Positions 44,917 through 54,134 of a stretch of 64,000 nt of DNA are shown one piece after another (the first letter of the stretch is position 1; each line of letters begins with the position of its first letter). The stretch comes from Glycomyces tenuis DSM 44171 (lineage in GTDB: Bacteria; Actinomycetota; Actinomycetes; Mycobacteriales; Micromonosporaceae): NCBI RefSeq assembly GCF_000427885.1, contig NZ_ATYW01000003.1:124001-188000 (forward strand), given 5' to 3'. Below the pieces are notes generated by a model, which made no database searches, was not told where the DNA came from, and saw only the letters and a list, made by a program, of their open reading frames with translations. A program made the position numbers and the translations under genes.

Positions 44917-44942
44917 GGAGCCACTAGACTGCACTCGTACGA

Positions 44943-44970
44943 CCGCCCGGCGCAACGACGCACCGGGCGG
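44943..44970 (+). terminator. Hairpin terminator after rluD
   Basis: CCGCCCGGCGC (44943-44953) and GCACCGGGCGG (44960-44970) pair at 10 of 11 positions around a 6-nt loop. It has no T-run, so termination strength is uncertain. The rest of the 257-bp gap to the next gene holds no gene that I can see; TAAT-rich bases near 45122-45128 may belong to a promoter. Confidence 0.5.
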
Positions 44971-45173
44971 CGGCGGGCGTCCAGGGCTCTGAACCGGACC
45001 CGGGCGGCCCCGGCCGACGTCCGCCGAACCGGTCGACGCACCGGCGAAGGAGTAACGCACGTCTCCCCGAGCCGGTCCGCGCGCCCGCGATTCACGACGG
45101 AGCCCCGAGGAATCGTTGTGTTCTAATAGTCGCGGGTGGTAGTTGGCAGGCCGGGAAGGCGCGGCTGTTCAGC

Positions 45174-46289
45174 ATGGCCGAGAGGAGGTTGCGCGTGGGC
45201 TCACCCGAAGCTTGGAGTGAACGCCCCGACGCAGGGTCGCGGTGGCGGAACCTGCTCGGGCGAGGGCGCGGCCGGGGCGGAGCACAGCAGACGCCCACGC
45301 CGCCGCCGCGCGAGACCTACGCCTCCCCGCCCGTGGCGCCCTCGGCGCCGCCGCCGCAGCGGAACTCCGTGCCGTCGGCCGGACGCCGCCCCGTGCCCCA
45401 GCAGCTCCCTCCGCAGACACCCCCGCAGACACCGCGGGGACTCCCGCCGGCCTCGGTCAGGCACCAGCCGCCCCCGCCGCCCGCCGCCGGACCGAACCCG
45501 GCGACGATGCAGCGGCTGCGCCGCGACCTCGGCCGCAGCCAGGTCATCGCGTTCATCAACCCCAAGGGCGGGGTCCACAAGACCACCGCCACGGTCCTCT
45601 CGGCGGCGGCCATGGGCACCGCCCGCGACGGCGGCGTCATCGCCTGGGACGACAACGAACTGCGCGGCACGCTCGGCCTGCGCGCCGGATCGGCCCGGCA
45701 CGGGCGCACCATCCGCCACCTCGTCGAGCACCTGAACGACGTGGAAGCGGCCGGCGTGCACCTGCCCGAGCACCTCGACGAGTTCCTCCGCCACTCCGCC
45801 GACGGCTCCTTCGACGTCCTCGCCGGCGACGAGGACCCCAAGCTCCAGCGCCAGCTCGACCCGACCACGGTCCTGCGGGTGCTCGACATCCTCACCCGCA
45901 CCCACCAGATCGTCTGCATCGACACCGGCAACAACGTCGAGTCAGCGAACTGGCGCACCGTCGTCTCCTCGGTCGACCGCCTCGTCGTCACCACCGTCCC
46001 CCGCGAGGACGCCGCGTTCTCCGCCGACTGGATGCTCGACCTGCTCGAGGACAACGGCTACGGACACCTCGTCCAGAACGCCGTGACGCTCCTGTCGATG
46101 CCCACGCCGAACGCCGGTCCGCTCCTGGAGGACCTGCGCAAGCACTTCGCCTCCCGCACCCGCGCCGTCGCCGTCGTGCCCTACGACCCCGCCCTGGAGC
46201 CGGGCGCCAAGATCGAGTTCTCCGCGCTGCGGCCCGCCACGCGCACCGCCTGGTTCGAGGCCGCCGCCACCATCGTCGACGGGCTCTGA
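45174..46289 (+). CDS. MinD/ParA-like P-loop ATPase with a proline-rich N-terminal region
   Basis: The 371-residue protein has ~110 residues rich in Pro, Gln and Arg (for example PPPPPAAGPNPATM) followed by a deviant-Walker ATPase domain: FINPKGGVHKTT, CIDTGNN (Walker B) and LVVTTVPREDAAFSADWML. The layout resembles the EspI/MinD-like ATPases linked to type VII secretion in actinobacteria, but no ESX gene is in the window. It may act in protein positioning or secretion control. ATG 45174 is the first start in frame; no strong SD is seen. Confidence 0.82.
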   Translation: MAERRLRVGSPEAWSERPDAGSRWRNLLGRGRGRGGAQQTPTPPPRETYASPPVAPSAPPPQRNSVPSAGRRPVPQQLPPQTPPQTPRGLPPASVRHQPPPPPAAGPNPATMQRLRRDLGRSQVIAFINPKGGVHKTTATVLSAAAMGTARDGGVIAWDDNELRGTLGLRAGSARHGRTIRHLVEHLNDVEAAGVHLPEHLDEFLRHSADGSFDVLAGDEDPKLQRQLDPTTVLRVLDILTRTHQIVCIDTGNNVESANWRTVVSSVDRLVVTTVPREDAAFSADWMLDLLEDNGYGHLVQNAVTLLSMPTPNAGPLLEDLRKHFASRTRAVAVVPYDPALEPGAKIEFSALRPATRTAWFEAAATIVDGL

Positions 46290-46346
46290 GCCTCCACCTC
46301 GCCTCGGCACGGCGAGCCGCCCGGACACTGTGGCAGGATCGTCGGC

Positions 46347-47060
46347 GTGACAGACGACGCCGAACGCACCGCCGAACTCCGGCCCGCCGAGGCCCTCCCC
46401 GACGACGCGCCCGAGACCGACCCCGGCCTGCCCGGGGCCGCCGTCGCCGAGCCCTCCCCGCAGGACCGCCCGGCCGACCGCACCCTCGGCCGCGACCTGC
46501 TCGCCGCCGGAGCCCTCGCCGTGCTCCTCACCGCGCTCGGATTCCCCTTCGCGATGCTGTGGCAGGTCATCACCCCCAGAGTCGAATACGTCACCGTCGA
46601 GGGCGGCTGGTACTCCGTCGAGACCTACCCCGACGGCTACGTCCAGGCCGACCTGTACTTCTCCGGCATGGGCCTGCTCCTCGGCGTCATCGCGGCCATC
46701 GTCGCCTGGTACGCCATGCGCGGGCGGCGCGGGCCGACCGTCCTCCTCGGCCTCGTCGTCGGCTCCATCGGCTGCCAGGTCCTGGCCTGGCGGATCGGCG
46801 CCGCCGAATGGGACGCCTTCTGGACCGCCGTCGCGGCCGCCCCGCCCGGCATGCACATGTGGCGCCCGCCGTCGGTCCTGTTCGTCGCGCTCGACCCCGC
46901 CGCGGCCTGGGACGCGCTCAAGGTCGGGCACGTCACAACCGCGCTCGAGTCGTTCCAGCTGGGTGCCCTCGGCGTGATGGCCCTCGCCGCGGTCTTCACT
47001 TACACCGTCTGCGCAGGTTGGTCACGTCGGCCCAGTCTTCGGTCGGACGTTCCCGAATAG
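46347..47060 (+). CDS. DUF2567-like membrane protein
   Basis: The 237-residue protein has an acidic N-terminus (residues 1-48) and four membrane segments (~50-75, ~104-124, ~130-150, ~205-225) with an extracellular loop YVTVEGGWYSVETYPDGYVQ. It resembles the DUF2567 proteins of actinobacteria found upstream of hisD; the function is unknown. The GTG at 46347 is used; CAGGAT lies 7 nt upstream and could be a -10. Confidence 0.75.
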   Translation: MTDDAERTAELRPAEALPDDAPETDPGLPGAAVAEPSPQDRPADRTLGRDLLAAGALAVLLTALGFPFAMLWQVITPRVEYVTVEGGWYSVETYPDGYVQADLYFSGMGLLLGVIAAIVAWYAMRGRRGPTVLLGLVVGSIGCQVLAWRIGAAEWDAFWTAVAAAPPGMHMWRPPSVLFVALDPAAAWDALKVGHVTTALESFQLGALGVMALAAVFTYTVCAGWSRRPSLRSDVPE

Positions 47061-47093
47061 CGGTATGCCTTTCGCGCCCCGAAGACCGCCAAC

Positions 47094-47099
47094 TACCCT
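47094..47099 (+). promoter_or_regulatory. -10 element of the histidine operon
   Basis: TACCCT ends 6 nt before the GTG of hisD at 47106. There is no SD, so the his mRNA is predicted to be leaderless, which would also rule out a classical leader-peptide attenuator. Confidence 0.45.
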
Positions 47100-47105
47100 T
47101 GTAGC

Positions 47106-48413
47106 GTGCTCAGACGCATCGACCTTTCAGGAGAAGTAGCCGATCAGCCGGCCCGCGCCCTGCGCGGCCTGCTGCCGCGCCCCGCCTTCGACGTGAACGC
47201 GGCCCTGCGGCAGATCCAGCCGCTCCTCGACGACATCGCCGACCGCGGCAAGCCCGCCGTCGTCGAGACCGTCGAGCGCTTCGACGGCGTGCATCTGGAG
47301 CACCTGCGCGTCCCCGAGTCGGCGATCAAGGCCGCCGCAGGCGGCCTCGACGCCGAGCTGCGCCGCGCCTACCTGGCCTCCATCGACCGCGTCCGCACCG
47401 CCCACCGGGCCCAGCGCCTCCCCGAGGTCGCCACCGAGGTCGCCCCGGGCGGCGTCGTCACCGAACGCTACGTGCCGGTCGGCCGGGTCGGCCTGTACGC
47501 GCCCGGCGGGCTCGCCGTGCTCGCCTCCAGCGTCATCATGAACGCCGTCCCCGCCCAGATCGCGGGCGTCGAGTCCATCGCGCTGGCCTCACCGGCCCAG
47601 AAGACCAACGGCGGCCTGCCCGACCAGGGCATCCTCGCCGTCGCCGGACTCCTCGGCCTCGACGAGGCCTACGCCGTCGGCGGCCCGGCGGCCATCGGCA
47701 TGTTCGCCTACGGCGCCGGCGAGTGCGAACCGGTCGACATGATCACCGGCCCCGGCAACATCTACGTCACCGCCGCCAAGCGGGCCGTCAAAGGCCTGGT
47801 CGGCATCGACGCCGAGGCCGGCACCACCGAGATCGCCGTCATCGCCGACGACGGCGCCGACCCGGTCCACGTCGCGGTCGACCTCATCAGCCAGGCCGAG
47901 CACGACCCAGCCGCCGCCTCGGTCCTCATCACGACCTCGGCCGCCCTGGCGGACGCCGTCGACGCCGAGCTCGCCGCCCGCGTCCCCGCCACGCGCCACT
48001 CCGGGCGCATCGCCACCGCGCTCGCGGGGGAGCAGTCCGGGACGATCCTCGTCGCCGACGTCGACGAGGCGGTCGCCGTCGCCGACGCCTACGCCGCCGA
48101 GCACCTCGAGATCCAGTGCGCCGACGCCCGCGCCGTGGCGGGACGCGTCCGCAACGCCGGGGCGATCTTCGTCGGCGCCTACTCGCCGGTCTCGCTCGGC
48201 GACTACTGCGCCGGATCGAACCACGTGCTGCCGACCGGCGGGTGCGCGCGCCACTCGGCCGGGCTGAGCGTCCACACCTTCCTGCGCGGCGTCCACATCG
48301 TCGACTACTCGCGCGAGGCCCTGGAGGCCGTCGCGGCCGACGTGGTGGCCTTCGCGAACTCCGAGGACCTCCCCGGCCACGGCGAGGCCGTCCGCGCGAG
48401 GTTCGAGTCATGA
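47106..48413 (+). CDS. hisD: Histidinol dehydrogenase
   Basis: The 435-residue protein has [34 protein letters not shown] and the late [20 protein letters not shown], with zinc and catalytic histidines. It catalyses the last two steps of histidine synthesis, oxidising histidinol to histidine with NAD+. It heads the operon. The stop overlaps the ATG of hisC. Confidence 0.97.
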   Translation: MLRRIDLSGEVADQPARALRGLLPRPAFDVNAALRQIQPLLDDIADRGKPAVVETVERFDGVHLEHLRVPESAIKAAAGGLDAELRRAYLASIDRVRTAHRAQRLPEVATEVAPGGVVTERYVPVGRVGLYAPGGLAVLASSVIMNAVPAQIAGVESIALASPAQKTNGGLPDQGILAVAGLLGLDEAYAVGGPAAIGMFAYGAGECEPVDMITGPGNIYVTAAKRAVKGLVGIDAEAGTTEIAVIADDGADPVHVAVDLISQAEHDPAAASVLITTSAALADAVDAELAARVPATRHSGRIATALAGEQSGTILVADVDEAVAVADAYAAEHLEIQCADARAVAGRVRNAGAIFVGAYSPVSLGDYCAGSNHVLPTGGCARHSAGLSVHTFLRGVHIVDYSREALEAVAADVVAFANSEDLPGHGEAVRARFES

Positions 48414-49513
48414 GCGAGCTCGAACGTCTGCTGCGCCCCGAGCTGCGCGGCAAGACGCCCTACGGCGCGCCGCAGCTCGAAGTGCCGGTGCAGCTGAACA
48501 CCAACGAGAACGCCTACGCGATTCCCGAGGACGTCGCAGCCATCGTCGAGCGGTACCTGTCGCGGGAGGTCCGGGGCCTCAACCGCTACCCCGACCGCGA
48601 CGCCCTCGCGCTGCGGACCGACCTCGCCGCCTACCTCGGGCACGGCCTGACCGCCGACCACGTGTGGGCCGCCAACGGCTCCAACGAGATCCTCCAGCAG
48701 CTGCTCCAGGCCTTCGGCGGGCCGGGCCGCACGGTGCTCGGCTTCATGCCGTCGTACTCGATGCACCCGCTGCTGGCGCGCGGCACCGGCACCGCATTCG
48801 TCGACGCCGGACGCGAGGACGACTACACGCTCAGCGCCGGCCATGTGCGGGCCGCGATCGCCGAGCACGACCCCGACCTGGTCTTCCTCGTCAGCCCGAA
48901 CAACCCGACCGGGACCGCGCTCGGAGCCGACGTCATCGAGGCCGCCTACGGGGCCGCCCGCGGCATCGTCGTCATCGACGAGGCCTACGCCGAGTTCGCC
49001 CGCGACCCCGAGTCGACCGCCCTGAACCGCCTGGCAGGCAGGAAGCGCCTCGTCGTCACCCGCACGTTGAGCAAGGCCTTCGCGTTCGCCGGGGCCCGCG
49101 TCGGCTACCTCGCGGCCGATCCCGAACTGGTCGAGAAGCTGCTGCTGGTGCGCCTGCCGTACCACCTGTCGAGCCTGACCCAGGCCGCCGCCCGCGGCGC
49201 CCTCGCCTGCGCCGCGCGGCTCCAGGCCGAGGTCGACGAGCTCAAGCACCAGCGGGACCGCATCGTCAAGAACCTGCGCGCCAAGGGCCTGCCGGTGGCC
49301 GACTCGGACGCCAACTTCGTGCTCGTCGGCGGCCTGGCCGACGCCGCCGCGGTCTGGCGGGCCGTCCTCGAGCAGGGCGTCCTCATCCGCGACGTCGGTC
49401 TGCCCGGGCGCCTGCGCGTCACCGCCGGCACCGAGGAGGAGACCACCGCCTTCCTCGCCGCCTTCGAGACCGTCATGGATCGGCACCCGGACCTCTTCGG
49501 AACCGGTTCATGA
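48410..49513 (+). CDS. hisC: Histidinol-phosphate aminotransferase
   Basis: The 367-residue fold-type I PLP enzyme has [33 protein letters not shown] and [17 protein letters not shown] with the PLP lysine. It transaminates imidazole acetol phosphate with glutamate. The ATG lies inside the hisD stop. Its own stop overlaps an in-frame ATG (49510) that is an alternative start for hisB. Confidence 0.96.
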   Translation: MSELERLLRPELRGKTPYGAPQLEVPVQLNTNENAYAIPEDVAAIVERYLSREVRGLNRYPDRDALALRTDLAAYLGHGLTADHVWAANGSNEILQQLLQAFGGPGRTVLGFMPSYSMHPLLARGTGTAFVDAGREDDYTLSAGHVRAAIAEHDPDLVFLVSPNNPTGTALGADVIEAAYGAARGIVVIDEAYAEFARDPESTALNRLAGRKRLVVTRTLSKAFAFAGARVGYLAADPELVEKLLLVRLPYHLSSLTQAAARGALACAARLQAEVDELKHQRDRIVKNLRAKGLPVADSDANFVLVGGLADAAAVWRAVLEQGVLIRDVGLPGRLRVTAGTEEETTAFLAAFETVMDRHPDLFGTGS

Positions 49514-49542
49514 CCCGCAAGCCTCGCCAAGAAGGAGAACAA

Positions 49543-50151
49543 GTGAGCCGCACTGCTCGCATCACCCGCACCACAGGTGAGACCAGCGTCGACGTGTACG
49601 TCGACCTGGACGGCACCGAGAAGACCGTGGAGATCGCCACCGGCGTCGGCTTCTACGACCACATGCTCCACCAGCTCGGCAAGCACGGCGGCTTCGACCT
49701 CAAGATCGACGTCAAGGGCGACCTGCACATCGACTCCCACCACACCATGGAGGACACCGCCATCGCCCTCGGCCAGGCCTTCGCCGAGGCCCTGGGCGAC
49801 AAGGCCGGCGTGGTCCGCTTCGCCGACGCGTCCGTGCCGCTCGACGAGGTGCTCGCCCGCGCCGTCGTCGACCTGTCCGGGCGGCCCTACATGGTGCACG
49901 AGGAGCCGGTCGACATCGCCCCGATGATCAGCACCGACTACCCGACCTCGATGACCCGCCACATCCTCGAGTCCTTCGCCTACCACGCGAGGATCTGCCT
50001 GCACGTCACCGTGCTGCGCGCCTCGAACCCCGGCCAGAAGCCCGACGCGCACCACGTCATCGAGGCCCAGTTCAAGGCCCTCGCCCGCGCGCTCAAGGCC
50101 GCGACGCGCATCGACGGGGACGACATCCCCTCCACCAAGGGCGTGCTGTGA
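49543..50151 (+). CDS. hisB: Imidazoleglycerol-phosphate dehydratase
   Basis: The 202-residue protein has the two IGPD repeats with metal histidines: GFYDHMLHQLGKHGG and DLHIDSHHTMEDTAI, later DVKGDLHI-type and HARICLHV segments. It is the monofunctional form, without a phosphatase domain. The GTG at 49543 is preferred because GAAGGAG lies just before it and the family begins at this point; ATG 49510 is the alternative. Confidence 0.95.
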   Translation: MSRTARITRTTGETSVDVYVDLDGTEKTVEIATGVGFYDHMLHQLGKHGGFDLKIDVKGDLHIDSHHTMEDTAIALGQAFAEALGDKAGVVRFADASVPLDEVLARAVVDLSGRPYMVHEEPVDIAPMISTDYPTSMTRHILESFAYHARICLHVTVLRASNPGQKPDAHHVIEAQFKALARALKAATRIDGDDIPSTKGVL

Positions 50152-50309
50152 ACGAGTACGTCGGACCCATCCTGCTCATGGCGCTCGCCGGGATCCTCCT
50201 CGGCGGCGCCAAGAGCCTGCACGGCAACGAGAAGCGCGCCGCCGCGATCGTCTGCGCGATCATCGCCGCCATGGCGTTCGCCGGCGGCGTCTACCTCATC
50301 TACGGCTAG
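50148..50309 (+). CDS. 53-residue membrane protein between hisB and hisH
   Basis: It encodes [19 protein letters not shown] (first segment), the charged loop [13 protein letters not shown], and a second segment ending GGVYLIYG. The GTG overlaps the hisB stop (GTGA), and the hisH start follows after 7 bp with its ribosome site AGGAGG overlapping the TAG. Similar tiny proteins occur here in Streptomyces as I remember. The function is unknown. Confidence 0.8.
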   Translation: MNEYVGPILLMALAGILLGGAKSLHGNEKRAAAIVCAIIAAMAFAGGVYLIYG

Positions 50310-50316
50310 GAGGCCC

Positions 50317-50937
50317 GTGGTGTCCAAACCCGCAGTGGCCCTGTTCGACTACGGCTCGGGCAACCTCCGCTCCGCCCACCGCGCGCTGGAGCGGGCCGGC
50401 GGCGACGTCGAGCTCACCAGCGACCTCGACACCGCCCGAAGCGCCGACGGCCTCGTCGTGCCCGGCGTCGGCGCCTTCGCCGCCTGCATGGCCGGGATCG
50501 TCGAGCACGGCCTCGACGCGGTCGTGCGCGAACGCGCCTCGGCCGGAGCGCCCGTGCTCGGCATCTGCGTCGGCGAGCAGATCCTCTTCACCCGCGGCGT
50601 CGAGCACGGCGTCGAGACCGCGGGGATCGGTGTCTTCGAAGGCAGCGTCGAGCGCCTCGAGGCCGACCGCGTCCCCCACATGGGCTGGAACACCGTCGAG
50701 GCGCCCGCCGAGATGCGCCTGTTCGCCGGGATCGACCCCGCCGAGCGGTTCTACTTCGTCCACTCCTACGCCGCCAAGACCGCCCCGCCCGGAACGCTGG
50801 TCGCCACCGCCGACCACGGTGAGCCGTTCGTCGCCGCCGTCGAGCGCGGCCCGGTGGCGGCCACCCAGTTCCACCCGGAGAAGTCCGGCGACGCCGGATA
50901 CGCGCTGCTGTCCAACTGGATCAAAGGATTGAAATGA
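50317..50937 (+). CDS. hisH: Imidazole glycerol phosphate synthase, glutaminase subunit
   Basis: The 206-residue class I amidotransferase has [12 protein letters not shown] (oxyanion region), the nucleophile elbow [11 protein letters not shown], and [13 protein letters not shown] with catalytic His and Glu. The elbow reads GEQ where GMQ is common. It feeds ammonia to HisF, which is not in the window. The GTG at 50317 is followed by a second GTG. The stop overlaps the ATG of the next gene. Confidence 0.95.
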   Translation: MVSKPAVALFDYGSGNLRSAHRALERAGGDVELTSDLDTARSADGLVVPGVGAFAACMAGIVEHGLDAVVRERASAGAPVLGICVGEQILFTRGVEHGVETAGIGVFEGSVERLEADRVPHMGWNTVEAPAEMRLFAGIDPAERFYFVHSYAAKTAPPGTLVATADHGEPFVAAVERGPVAATQFHPEKSGDAGYALLSNWIKGLK

Positions 50938-51662
50938 CAACGCTTCAGCTCCTGCCCGCCGTCGACGTCACCGGCGGCAAGGCCGTCCAGCTCGTCCAAG
51001 GGATCGCCGGCTCCGGGAAGCAGTACGGCGACCCGCTCGAGGCGGCCCTCGAATGGCAGCGCCAGGGCTCGGAGTGGCTCCACCTGGTCGACCTCGACGC
51101 GGCCTTCGGGCGCGGCAGCAACCACGAGCTGCTCGCCGGGGTCGTGGCCCAGGTCGACATGCAGGTCGAGATCTCCGGCGGCATCAGGGACGACGAGACG
51201 CTGAAGCGGGCCCTGGACTCGGGGGCCCGGCGCGTCAACATCGGCACCGCGGCGCTCGAGAACCCCGACTGGTGCGACCGGATCTGCTCGGAGTACGGCG
51301 ACCGCGTCGCCATCGGCCTGGACGTCAAGGGCGGGCGTCTGGCCGCCCGGGGGTGGACCAGGGAGGGCGGCGAGCTGTTCGAGACCCTGGAGCGCCTCGA
51401 GCGGGCCGGATGCGCCCGCTACGTCGTCACCGACGTCAAGAGCGACGGGATGCTCTCAGGGCCGAACCTGGACCTGCTGCGCGGCGTCTGCGAGGCCACC
51501 GACAAGCCGGTCATCGCCTCCGGCGGGGTCTCCTCGCTGGACGACCTGCGCGCGCTGGCGGGCCTGACGGAGGTCGGTGTGGAAGGCGCGATCGTAGGAA
51601 CGGCGCTGTACGAGCGTAACTTCACGGTCGCTGAAGCGTTGAACCTCCTGAAGGAGCTCTAG
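50934..51662 (+). CDS. priA: PriA: bifunctional HisA/TrpF isomerase
   Basis: The 242-residue TIM barrel has [18 protein letters not shown] with the first catalytic Asp, [43 protein letters not shown] and [12 protein letters not shown]. In actinobacteria this protein serves both histidine (HisA) and tryptophan (TrpF) synthesis; the sequence fits that class, though dual function cannot be proved here. It is the last gene of the his run; hisF is absent. Confidence 0.92.
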   Translation: MTTLQLLPAVDVTGGKAVQLVQGIAGSGKQYGDPLEAALEWQRQGSEWLHLVDLDAAFGRGSNHELLAGVVAQVDMQVEISGGIRDDETLKRALDSGARRVNIGTAALENPDWCDRICSEYGDRVAIGLDVKGGRLAARGWTREGGELFETLERLERAGCARYVVTDVKSDGMLSGPNLDLLRGVCEATDKPVIASGGVSSLDDLRALAGLTEVGVEGAIVGTALYERNFTVAEALNLLKEL

Positions 51663-51679
51663 CCACTCGGGAGGCATCT

Positions 51680-52342
51680 ATGGCTCTGGTGAAACGCGTC
51701 GAGGAATCAGGGCCATGGGCGCAGTTGTACGGCTACTCGCGTGCGGTGGCGGTGGGGCCGCTGGTGGTCACCAGCGCCTGCACCGCCGACGTCGAAAGCC
51801 GCCCTGAGCTGCTCGACGATGCGGGAGCGCAGGCGAAGGAGGCGTTCCGCACCGCGCTGGACGCGATGGTCCACGCCGGGGCGAGCGTGGCGGACGTGGT
51901 GCGCTCGCGGCTGTACGTGACCGACCCGGCCCACGCCGACGCGGTGGGCCGCGTCCACGGCGAGTTCTTCGGCGTGGTGAAGCCCACGGCCACGGTCGTG
52001 ACCGTCGCGCGGCTGTTCCATCCCGGCCAGCTCGTCGCCGTCGAACTCGAGGCGTTCCGGGCTTGGCGAGATTTACGGCTCGCGAGCATCGCCGTGGGGG
52101 CGGGATTTACGGCTCGCGAGCGTCGCCGTGGGGGCGGGATTTACGGCTCGCGAGCGTCGCCGTGGGTGCGAGATTTACGGCTCGCGAGCGTCGCCGTGAG
52201 CACGGGACTTACAGCCCGCAAGCGCTCCGCGGTGGCGGGACTTACGGCTCCCGGACCCCGCCGCGAGTGCGAGACTGGTGGACGGCGATCGCCGCCGGGA
52301 TCGGGAGCAACCGACCTGAACGAGCGTTCAGTTGCGCCGTAG
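51680..52342 (+). CDS. RidA/YjgF-family protein with a repeat-derived C-terminal extension
   Basis: Residues 1-127 form a normal RidA domain (YSRAVAVGPLVVTSACTAD, DVVRSRLYVTDP, VEAFRAW-type end AVELEAFRAW). RidA proteins hydrolyse reactive enamines or imines. Instead of stopping there, the frame runs through six 34-bp tandem repeats, adding ~93 low-complexity residues (LRLASIAVGAGFTARERRR and variants) and ending inside the next gene's promoter. The native stop was probably lost when the repeats arose. GGGAGG precedes the ATG. Confidence 0.8.
   Translation: MALVKRVEESGPWAQLYGYSRAVAVGPLVVTSACTADVESRPELLDDAGAQAKEAFRTALDAMVHAGASVADVVRSRLYVTDPAHADAVGRVHGEFFGVVKPTATVVTVARLFHPGQLVAVELEAFRAWRDLRLASIAVGAGFTARERRRGGGIYGSRASPWVRDLRLASVAVSTGLTARKRSAVAGLTAPGPRRECETGGRRSPPGSGATDLNERSVAP
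52070..52271 (+). repeat. Tandem array of six 33-34-bp repeats
   Basis: Copies begin at 52070, 52104, 52138, 52172, 52206 and 52239, with a decayed start of a seventh at 52272. The unit contains GATTTACGGCTCGCGAGC; GCTCGCGAGC is a perfect palindrome, so each copy can fold. Copies 1-4 are nearly identical and copies 5-6 have diverged. There are no unique spacers, so it is not a CRISPR. Confidence 0.9.
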
Positions 52343-52345
52343 TAT
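52316..52345 (+). promoter_or_regulatory. Promoter and TetR-type operator of the acyl-CoA mutase gene
   Basis: CTGAACGAGCGTTCAG (52316-52331) is a perfect 7+2+7 palindrome of the kind bound by TetR-family regulators of acyl-CoA metabolism. It overlaps the -35 position for TAGTAT (52340-52345). No TetR gene is adjacent, so the regulator is encoded elsewhere. Confidence 0.55.
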
Positions 52346-52400
52346 TGGGCAGGACGACAGGCGCGGCCCACAAGGCCGCGCCGGGACGGAAGGTGTCGAC

Positions 52401-54134
52401 GTGGACCCTGAGGAGATCGCCCGAGCCCGCGAGCGCTGGGAGAAGCGGTACGCGGCCGCGGCCAAGCGCGAGGCCGACTTCACGACGCTGTCGGGGATGG
52501 AGGTCGAACCGGCCTACGGCCCGCCGGAAGGGGCCGCCGACCCCCGCATGGAGCGCATCGGCTGGCCCGGAGAGTACCCCTACACCCGAGGGCTCTACCC
52601 GACCGGCTACCGCGGCCGGGCATGGACGATCCGGCAGTTCTCCGGCTTCGGCAACGCCGAGCAGACCAACGAGCGCTACAAGATGCTCCTCGGCGCCGGC
52701 GGCGGCGGCCTCAGCGTCGCCTTCGACATGCCCACGCTCATGGGCCGCGACTCCGACGAGCCCGCCGCGGCCGGCGAGGTCGGCCACTGCGGCGTCGCCG
52801 TCGACTCCACCGCCGACATGGACGTCCTCTTCGACGGCATCGACCTCGGGTCGACCACGACGTCGATGACCATCTCGGGGCCGGCGGTCCCGATCTTCTG
52901 CATGTACCTCGCCGCCGCCGAACGGCAGGGCGTCGACCTGTCCACCCTGGACGGCACGCTCCAGACCGACATCCACAAGGAGTACATCGCGCAGAAGGAG
53001 TGGCTGTTCCCGCCCGAGCCGCACCTGCGGCTCATCGGCGACCTCATGACCTACTGCGAGGCCAACATCCCCCGCTACAAGCCGCTGTCGGTCTCGGGCT
53101 ACCACATCCGCGAGGCGGGCTCGACCGCCGCGCAGGAGCTCGCCTTCACGCTCGCCGACGGCTTCTCGTACGTCGAGCTGGGGCTCTCGCGCGGGCTCGA
53201 CGTCGACCGCTTCGCACCGGGCCTGTCGTTCTTCTTCGACGCCCACATCGACTTCTTCGAGGAGATCGCGAAGTTCCGCGCCGCCCGGCGCATCTGGGCC
53301 AAGTGGATGCGCACCGTCTACGGCGCCCAGACCGAGCGCGCCCAGTGGCTCCGGTTCCACACCCAGACCGCCGGCGTCTCGCTGACGGCGCAGCAGCCGT
53401 ACAACAACGTGGTGCGCACCGCCGTCGAGGCGCTCGCCGCCGTCCTCGGCGGCACGAACTCCCTGCACACCAACGCCCTCGACGAGACTCTGGCCCTGCC
53501 GACCGACCAGGCCGCCGAGATCGCCCTGCGCACCCAGGCGGTGCTGCGCGACGAGACCGGCGTGACGAACGTGGCCGACCCGCTCGGCGGCTCCTGGTAC
53601 GTCGAGGCGCTCACCGACGAGATCGAGGCCGCCGCCGAGGACCTGTTCGTCCAGATCCTCGCCCTCGGCGGCGAAGCGGGGGAGGACCCCGCTGCGACCG
53701 CCAAGGCGGCCATGGGGGGCGGCCGCCACCCCGTCGGGCCGGTCACGAGCGGGATCCTGCGCGGCATCGAGGAGGGCTGGTTCAACGCGGAGATCGCCGA
53801 GGCCGCCTTCGCCTACCAGCGGCAGCTGGAGGAGGGCGCCAAGCACGTCGTGGGCGTCACCGAGCTGACCGAGACCGTCACACCCGAGCTCGAGATCCTG
53901 CGGATCTCCGACGAGGTCGAGCACGAGCAGCGCGCGGCACTCGAGCGCCGCCGCGCGGGGCGCGACGACGCGGCCGTGCGGCGGGCGCTCCAGGAGGTCG
54001 TCACCGCCGCTCGCGGCACGGCGAACCTCATCGAGCCGATCCTGGACGCCGCGCGAGCCGAGGCGACGCTCGGCGAGATCTGCGGGGCGCTGCGCGAGGA
54101 GTGGGGCGAATACCGCGAGCCGGCCCGGATCTGA
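52401..54134 (+). CDS. Acyl-CoA mutase large subunit, isobutyryl-CoA-mutase-like
   Basis: The 577-residue protein is the substrate-binding barrel of a B12-dependent acyl-CoA mutase, without the cobalamin domain, so it needs a separate small subunit not found here. Specificity residues point away from methylmalonyl-CoA: TIRQFSGF has Phe where MCM has Tyr89, and AQKEWLFPPEP has Gln where MCM has Arg207. Phe/Gln is the isobutyryl-CoA mutase (IcmA) pair. It would interconvert isobutyryl- and n-butyryl-CoA. The GTG at 52401 has GGAAGG upstream. Confidence 0.85.
   Translation: MDPEEIARARERWEKRYAAAAKREADFTTLSGMEVEPAYGPPEGAADPRMERIGWPGEYPYTRGLYPTGYRGRAWTIRQFSGFGNAEQTNERYKMLLGAGGGGLSVAFDMPTLMGRDSDEPAAAGEVGHCGVAVDSTADMDVLFDGIDLGSTTTSMTISGPAVPIFCMYLAAAERQGVDLSTLDGTLQTDIHKEYIAQKEWLFPPEPHLRLIGDLMTYCEANIPRYKPLSVSGYHIREAGSTAAQELAFTLADGFSYVELGLSRGLDVDRFAPGLSFFFDAHIDFFEEIAKFRAARRIWAKWMRTVYGAQTERAQWLRFHTQTAGVSLTAQQPYNNVVRTAVEALAAVLGGTNSLHTNALDETLALPTDQAAEIALRTQAVLRDETGVTNVADPLGGSWYVEALTDEIEAAAEDLFVQILALGGEAGEDPAATAKAAMGGGRHPVGPVTSGILRGIEEGWFNAEIAEAAFAYQRQLEEGAKHVVGVTELTETVTPELEILRISDEVEHEQRAALERRRAGRDDAAVRRALQEVVTAARGTANLIEPILDAARAEATLGEICGALREEWGEYREPARI

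Noticed and set aside
47041-47105. Histidine-rich leader-peptide attenuator before hisD
   Set aside because: No run of His codons or terminator is present, and the -10 element 6 nt before GTG leaves no leader.
52070-52271. CRISPR or REP/BOX array in the ridA region
   Set aside because: It is a head-to-tail tandem repeat without spacers. The palindrome inside each unit is interesting but the array is at one place only in this window.
52401-54134. Methylmalonyl-CoA mutase assignment
   Set aside because: Tyr89 and Arg207 equivalents are Phe and Gln, and there is no cobalamin domain; the isobutyryl-CoA mutase large subunit fits better.
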